From: Acanthaster planci | Taxonomy: Eukaryota; Echinodermata; Asteroidea; Valvatida; Acanthasteridae | DNA: 64,000 bases | Reading direction: 5' to 3' | NCBI RefSeq assembly: GCF_001949145.1 | Contig: NW_019091490.1 | Coordinates: 1,057,447-1,121,446, forward strand | Shown: in pieces, positions 58,101 through 64,000 of the stretch | Numbering within the stretch: the first letter of the stretch is position 1 | How the letters are laid out: every line of letters begins with the position of its first letter | The notes under the pieces: model-generated | What the model saw: only the letters and a program-made list of their open reading frames with translations | What the model was told of the DNA's origin: nothing | The model's database searches: none | Made by a program: the position numbers and the translations under genes

Positions 58101-61100
58101 TGAGCAAATCAGTCTATTCATGGCTACATCCAAGATGGCAACATTGATGGCTTTTCATCCAAGAGGGGGGGGCAAGAAGTTGACTTTGTCCATCGACATG
58201 TACGCAGCCTTGACATGCATGAGAGCATGAACTATTTATGACTCAAAGCCAAAACCCTATGCTGGTTTGGAATGAAACGTCACTGATGGACTCATCATGA
58301 CGGAAGCATTCATATGCATGCAACATTTCAAAGAGATCTCAAGCCCATCAGTTGGAAAAAGTTAAAAACGATCAAGAAACTTATTCAGGTTCAATAGCAC
58401 TGTAGTCACCGAGGTAGCTTTCTGCACCCATGACGACAATCAAACAGGAATCCAGGCATCGGATCACAGAAATGGACAGTGGCGCGACGGCCGGGTAGTA
58501 ACGGCGATCACCCACCTTATTAGCGGCATCCTTGCTGTCGCGCTGGTACTTGGCCATCTGGTGCTCTAGCTCCTTCATCTCCACCTGCGTGTCCTGGTCC
58601 TCCGTGCTCAGCTGGTGTTGCTGGGCGATCTTGGCCTGGATGTCCTGGTTGCGTTCCTTCAGCAACTCCTTCTGCCGCTCCAGGGCCTTCTTGGTCTCTC
58701 CGACGGCTTTCTGCGAAGCCAACAGATAAAAATCAAACCTCTTGTTTCCTCAAATAGCTGTTACTCACTCATAACTGCCTGGCACTTAACCAGAATGTAA
58801 CTCCTTTCCCTCTTTTGTCACAATATACAACATCTGAAAAAAACGAGGGCGTGCAATATGGATTCCATCATAAGATACATTGTGTAAATGCCCAACTGGG
58901 AAAACCAAAACATGTTGTCTACACACAAAAGCCTTGATTTTGAAAATACTATGATTACTGTGCTAGGCCATTTCAGGAGTAAATTTTTTACCAATTTTTT
59001 ACCAATGCTAATGAGATAACTCTGGTATTAACCACTTGCCACCGAGGTTTCCGGTACTGGACACGTATTCTTTATATGCGTGGCTGGGGTCTCCGAAATC
59101 GGATAAGGGAACTGAGCCTTGTAACAAAAGACTGTACTCGTAACAAAAGACCAGGCTGCTGGGCATTACCGACTTTTTGTCACTCTCAAGAATGGAGATA
59201 ATCCAGCCTTGTTTGAAACAGTGTACCACAGTTTTGGGGATTTAGCGCAACAGGATTACCACTGGGGACAAATTTAAAAGTGCTCCACCACCACCACAGC
59301 AATGAGCCACACAGTACCGCTATACGCTAATCTGGCCCCTATTGAAAAGAGGTCTTTTTACAAGGCAGCAGGCCTGGCTGAAATATTCCAGTGTCAGTAG
59401 ATGTTTTGGGGACAAGATTATCACCGGGGACAAAAGCACTCCACCACCGCAGCTAGTGAAAAGAGGTCAGCAGCGCACTGTGCCAGTTTCGTGAACAAAA
59501 GAAAATTGCGTAACACCGCAACATCTGGGCTCTTTTTACAAGGCAGCAGGCCTGGCTGAGTTGCTCCAGCGTCAATAAATGTTGTCTGTCAGATTAAAGT
59601 AGAAACCAGACAGTCCTTCGTGTGGGTGTAAGTGTCCAGTAAATGAAGATATGAAATTTTAAAGAATTTTGAAAACACAAAAAAAATGATAATTATCCTG
59701 CCCCGGCATCATCAACATTTGATAACTGCCACCGGCGCGAAGTGGTTAAAAGAGGTCCTTCGAAACTGTGACTAAATTGCTGGAACTGCATTGTCAAAGT
59801 GGGCTTATCTTTGAAGCTAAGGAAAAAACTGTAGCCTATCAGGTCACAGGATTGATAAATCACGTGGTCGTTGTGACGCAAGCAGTGTTGCTGTGCCGTA
59901 GTCTATTCACTCAGAGTTTAATCAGCAATTAATTTGACAGTAGTCCTTTTCCAACTTCAAAGACTACCCATTCACCTAGCCAAATTGCCTGACACAACAC
60001 AGAAGCTGAACATTTATTGAACTTCAGTGACAGTACATCTCGAGTACCCAGGAGGGCAGTTAGACTCCCTAACAGCCGTCAGTACTGTACCTTGGTCTCC
60101 TTAGCCTTCTCCTCCATCTCTCTGACCTGCTCTTCAAAGCCAGCGATAGCCTTGTCTACGGCCGCCAGCTGGTCGTCGTACTTGGTGAGTTCCTTCTTGA
60201 GATCCTCAACCTCAAGGCGCAATGTGTCCATTTCCTACATGTAACAAAAGAACCGAATAAGGGTCAGGAGTTTCCGAGCAGCCCATTTTCAATACTGCTG
60301 TAGCACAAACAGCAAGATTCCAGGGGCTATCGTGATAGCTTGCATGTGAGAGAACGCACTAACTGTGCTTTGTTACCCTGGTAAGATAAGGTACAGTTCG
60401 AAGGATGATTTTAAGGTTACTGCTGTTCTTCGCTTTCAGTTTGCGTTAATTTTTCAGACTCCGTTATTGTAAAAGTAAAAAACGAAAATCGAAACGGTTT
60501 TGTCAAAACAACCCTTCACTAGTTTCTGCTTTGACAGCGAAACAAAAAAACCAAAACCCCAAATAAATGAAACAAACAAAAAACCTCCAAAACAAATGAA
60601 ATAAAACAGTTCTGCAAGCCAAAGACCAGTTTCAAACACAAGTAATATTTGGTAGACAAGTGGGGGGAATACCGGCGATTCACAATACAGTGCGCCACCA
60701 AGAGGTTGGCATGGAGAGGCCTTTTCGCAGTGCATTATGGGATAGTCGACAAAGTCTTAATCGTTGCACTGTGTGTGGGAAACTTCAATTTTTCCGAATG
60801 TTTGTTTATCTTAATTGAAAATTCAAAATTGCCTGTTACAAATGGATGATAGATAATCAAAATGGTTTTGTGTGGTGTAGGGAACGATTCAATCAATCAA
60901 ATATCCTCAAGGTACGTTCCAAAGTGCGCTCAATCACAGCAGCCTGTCGACTGTGAAAAGTGGCCTGTGAGTAACAAACGCTTGGTGGCATTGGTAGGAA
61001 ATATTGTGAATTGCCCGTATTGGGAAACCCGTGTAAGAACAGTGCCAAAATGCTTCGCGTCTGGGCTGCAGGCCTAAATTGACAGCTGCACACAAGTTTT

Positions 61101-63767
61101 TGACCTATTCCAAGATAGCCCTCTGAAGGCACCGAACTCCCCTACCTGCTGCTTCTGCTTCATGGCCTTGTTGGCCTCCTCAGCCGCCTTCTTGGCCTTG
61201 GTCACCCCGGCCTCTGCCTCCTTCAGCTCCTTCTCCCGGACCGACTTGGCGTCCTTGATCTTGGCCTCCAGCGTCTTGCTCCTCTCGGCCAGCTCCCGCT
61301 GCTTCTCCTTGGCCGCCGGAATGGTGGCCTCCTGCTCCGCTGCAGGCAAGCAATTGGGATTTCGCTCATTACTTTTTGACCTGCATGCATTTCTGTAAGA
61401 GCGGTCTTGAATCTCCAACATCCAGCGAAATGCAGTGAATTTGAGACCAATGCTTGACACATTTCCCGCTGACATCTGAAAACCAAATTCCGTGGCTTTT
61501 CCAGGACTCTCCAGGACTAAAACATGACAATTTTCCATAATATTTAACACCATTTTGCAAACAAAACTGTTTGGTATAACTGACTGGAAGACTACCATTG
61601 CCACTACTGTAAATTTATTTATAAATTTATCCCTTTATGAAAAAAAAAATTCCATCAAAAATAACCCAGGCAAGAGAGTGATTTCCATGACTTTCCAGGA
61701 CCACTTTCTCTCACACGATTTCCCATGACCGCGGGAACCCCACTTGAATTTCAAATAGTTTATCCCAACCGGACAGAGCAGGCAAAGGTCAGTAGACGGT
61801 GCATTCCAGACACCTTCATGCATACTACGGAGGACAGGATGGGGGCCAATATTGTCGAAAGTTTACATACACCTGGATTGAGTTATTCATTACAATGTTG
61901 GAGGTTGAATCCATTCTTGGTGTTCATTTATTAGCCAATCAGCCACCGTATTCATTTCTTTTAAATAACGTTTCTAAAGTGCATTAATATTACGATTGAT
62001 CAGCTGCAGAAGAGGCATTTCCAATAATAGATCAAGTCTTACAACTTTAAACTAAACAGTCCAAATGTAAGTAAACTGTAGACCGCAACCGTATGTGATA
62101 CGTTAGTGTCAACCCGCACTAGACCAAGGAGCTGAACGACTAGAAACGCAGAACCAAAACCACTGATTGGGGTGTTGGAGAGGAAGAAACCAAAGTTAGA
62201 GCTGCCACCTACCCACTGAAGCTTCGAGTGCCTGGATCTCCTCCAGCTGCTTGTGGTGGGAGCTCTGCTGCAGTCTCTCCTGGAGCAGCGCCGCCTCGTG
62301 CACCTTGAGGTCGTACTGCTCCTTCAGCTGACGGAACCTGCAATGGGCGAGATTGTCAAGCCAAGGGTTACAGTGTGGCCCAGTGTTAGACTGGTTAGGT
62401 TCAAAACACAAGGTGTGGCTCGTGCAAAAAGCGCTCGCATCTCAACATTACGATCCTGTTTGATCCCCAGCCGGGGCCACGCATGATGTGAGTGAATCGT
62501 TTGATTTCTCTACTGTGCTTCCAGGGCTGATTTCCCCCCTCCCAAATTAACACCTACGATCTCTGGCTATGCTCTATGGTCGGAGATGGGTAGTTTGGCA
62601 ACTGTCTGGGGCACCTTTCCAAGACTACGGCTCGACCAAATTGTGGCTACCATGCATCCTTCGTAATGCAACATTGCAGTTGGGAGTATGAATGATCCCC
62701 TCCCCATACTATATATAAAAAATGACATACAGCAAAACAGAGGACAAACAATTTGGATCAAGATTAGATATTTTGATGACTGACTTGTCAGCAGCCCCTC
62801 GGAGGGTGCCCAGCTCCTTGTCCACGGCCGCCAGCTCCTGCTCCTTCTTTCCCAATTCCCTCTCTGCATCTTGGAGCTCGCTCAGCTTGGCCAAGACTGT
62901 TGAGCCTTTGGCGCGAGCACCTACGAGAGATGAGTAAGTGAGTAAAAGTATCAAGCACAAGCACTGGCGTTAAAGCAAACTTTTCGTCGAGAAGTTGCTT
63001 GACACGTTAATCCTAACCCTCTCGGGTAGTTATGGCTACAAACTCTGCCAGGCACATTGGTCTGCACCATATGTAAAAGTGGCTTGCCTGCCCAGTGCNN
63101 NNNNNNNNNNNNNNNNNNNNNNNNNNNNNNNNNNNNNNNNNNNNNNNNNNNNNNNNNNNNNNNNNNNNNNNNNNNNNNNNNNNNNNNNNNNNNNNNNNNN
63201 NNNNNNNNNNNNNNNNNNNNNNNNNNNNNNNNNNNNNNNNNNNNNNNNNNNNNNNNNNNNNNNNNNNNNNNNNNNNNNNNNNNNNNNNNNNNNNNNNNNN
63301 NNNNNNNNNNNNNNNNNNNNNNNNNNNNNNNNNNNNNNNNNNNNNNNNNNNNNNNNNNNNNNNNNNNNNNNNNNNNNNNNNNNNNNNNNNNNNNNNNNNN
63401 NNNNNNNNNNNNNNNNNNNNNNNNNNNNNNNNNNNNNNGCCAGTCACCACAAGATCCAACAGTGGCGTTGTTCGATGCGACTAGCTCCCGTTGTCTCAAC
63501 ATGGCCAGTTTGTTTGGCTGCTGTTGATTGCCAAGTGCAACAGAGTGCACAAGACTATTGAGGGGTTTTTGCTTGTGGCTATGGATAATCTCCACAGTGG
63601 GGTACTGGCAAAAGCCACTTTCACCTAAATGATACCGGCTTTGATAGTGGCTTCCCTGTCAACTACAGCTCTCAGTAAACCTCACCTCCGGTTAGTGTCC
63701 CTGAAGGATCAAAGGTGTCCCCAGCCAAGGTCACACTCCGAGTTCTGACCTTGGGGTCAAAGGTCAC
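54864..63767 (-). CDS. SMC2: SMC2 condensin subunit, 3' portion (11 exons)
   Basis: Exons in gene order: 63767-63686, 62920-62785, 62337-62213, 61339-61146, 60234-60091, 58710-58516, 57858-57658, 57035-56910, 56310-56159, 55847-55700, 55121-54864. All phases agree; 586 residues and a TGA. It begins at the end of the hinge ([20 protein letters not shown]...GTLTGG), runs through the returning coiled coil ([54 protein letters not shown]), then [20 protein letters not shown] and [18 protein letters not shown], and ends in the ATPase head: signature [13 protein letters not shown] (split between exons) and Walker [24 protein letters not shown]2 pairs with SMC4 in condensin I and II to compact mitotic chromosomes. 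The Walker A half is outside the window. The C-terminal tail after [13 protein letters not shown] is a Ser/Gly-rich, then basic, stretch unlike the vertebrate tail. Confidence 0.95.
55700..56310 (-). CDS. SMC2: SMC2 ATPase head exons (signature and Walker B)
   Basis: Exons 56310-56159 and 55847-55700 join as AG|G within the arginine of SGGQR. The first encodes [20 protein letters not shown] up to the signature; the second encodes [20 protein letters not shown] and the Walker B/D-loop [14 protein letters not shown]. The catalytic glutamate (DE) is intact. Confidence 0.94.
56910..58710 (-). CDS. SMC2: SMC2 coiled-coil to head transition exons
   Basis: Three exons, 58710-58516, 57858-57658 and 57035-56910 (65, 67 and 42 codons, all phase 0). 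They encode the proximal coiled coil, then the [10 protein letters not shown] and NVNMRAMNM motifs conserved in SMC2, and [20 protein letters not shown]. Introns between them show nothing notable. Confidence 0.92.
59028..59749. mobile_element. TTAA-end element copy 2 (piggyBac-like MITE), complete
   Basis: It is bounded by ttaaccacttgccaccg on the left and ccaccggcgcgaagtggttaa on the right, so both ends read TTAA then CCACTT inwards. TTAA flanks and ends starting CC are the piggyBac pattern. The interior is non-coding and contains an internal duplication (blocks near ttacaaggcagcaggcctgg occur twice). It lies in an SMC2 intron (58711-60090). Confidence 0.75.
60091..62920 (-). CDS. SMC2: SMC2 returning coiled-coil exons
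   Basis: Exons 62920-62785, 62337-62213, 61339-61146 and 60234-60091 join in phases 2, 1 and 0. Sequence is charged heptad coiled coil ([51 protein letters not shown]). These exons diverge more than the head exons, as usual for SMC arms. Confidence 0.9.
63099..63438. other. Assembly gap (340 N)
   Basis: Undetermined bases inside the SMC2 intron 62921-63685. Open frames reported across it have no meaning. The splice phases on both sides agree (GGAG|GT), so no exon need be missing in the gap. Confidence 0.99.
63686..63767 (-). CDS. SMC2: SMC2 exon encoding the end of the hinge domain
   Basis: 82 nt: [20 protein letters not shown], then PSGTLTGG shared with the next exon. This is the conserved hinge exit of SMC2. 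The acceptor is ttttag|GTG. Upstream exons lie beyond the window; 63768-64000 is intron with no further exon recognised. Confidence 0.93.
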
Positions 63768-64000
63768 CTAAAATAAAGTTTAAAAAAGAAGGGAAAAAAA
63801 AACTGAATTTAGAGAACTAGATGCGATCACATCAAAGTTGTTTGCAAATTGTTCTGCCCCTTGTATCACTTTGCAGGGGGTGTTTCAAACATTTCTTACC
63901 AGTCACACGAACAGTAAGAATGTTTGCCATTCAGAAATTAAAGAGCACACTTCCAGACATACGACTTGGACTTTGACAAAAAATGGGAAAAAATAGGAAA

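Noticed and set aside
62951-63595. Open frames crossing the run of N
   Set aside because: They are artefacts of translating undetermined bases in an SMC2 intron.

Overview
This is a piece of a metazoan nuclear genome. Genes are split by GT-AG introns, coding exons are richer in GC than the AT-rich introns, and short inverted-repeat transposons and minisatellites are frequent. Gene content (a FREM1 orthologue with a C-terminal C-type lectin domain, TRIM genes with a beta-propeller-like tail, single-exon orphan rhodopsin-type GPCRs, condensin SMC2) and the very frequent TACATGTA palindromes suggest an invertebrate deuterostome such as amphioxus, an echinoderm or a hemichordate. I cannot fix the species from sequence alone.

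Layout. 943-21057 (+): a complete FREM1-like extracellular matrix gene, 10 coding exons, 2546 residues by my splice model. It has a signal peptide, N-terminal FREM domain, twelve CSPG/NG2 repeats, one Calx-beta domain, an unusual Pro/Tyr/Gly-rich stretch of about 570 residues, and a C-type lectin domain. 24392-26938 (+): a TRIM gene broken by two stops and a frameshift. 30511-33004 (+): its intact tandem paralogue, 632 residues. 33-38 kb: gene-poor, with decayed non-LTR retrotransposon fragments on the minus strand and a decayed copy of part of FREM1 exon 5. 38256-51339 (+): a small three-exon gene for a 120-residue secreted six-cysteine protein. Its 11.4 kb second intron contains, on the opposite strand, two tandemly duplicated single-exon GPCR genes (42568-43566 and 48127-49131). 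54864-63767 (-): the last 11 coding exons of SMC2 (586 residues, from the end of the hinge to the C-terminus); the 5' part lies beyond the right edge. An assembly gap (N) covers 63099-63438 in an SMC2 intron.

No operon or single pathway joins these genes. Two local processes recur: tandem duplication (TRIM pair, GPCR pair with its upstream minisatellite, FREM1 exon fragment) and insertion of short inverted-repeat elements, including three copies of one large palindromic foldback element and two copies of an element with TTAA-type ends. Exon limits were set by hand from splice dinucleotides, phase agreement and family recall; no database search was run.
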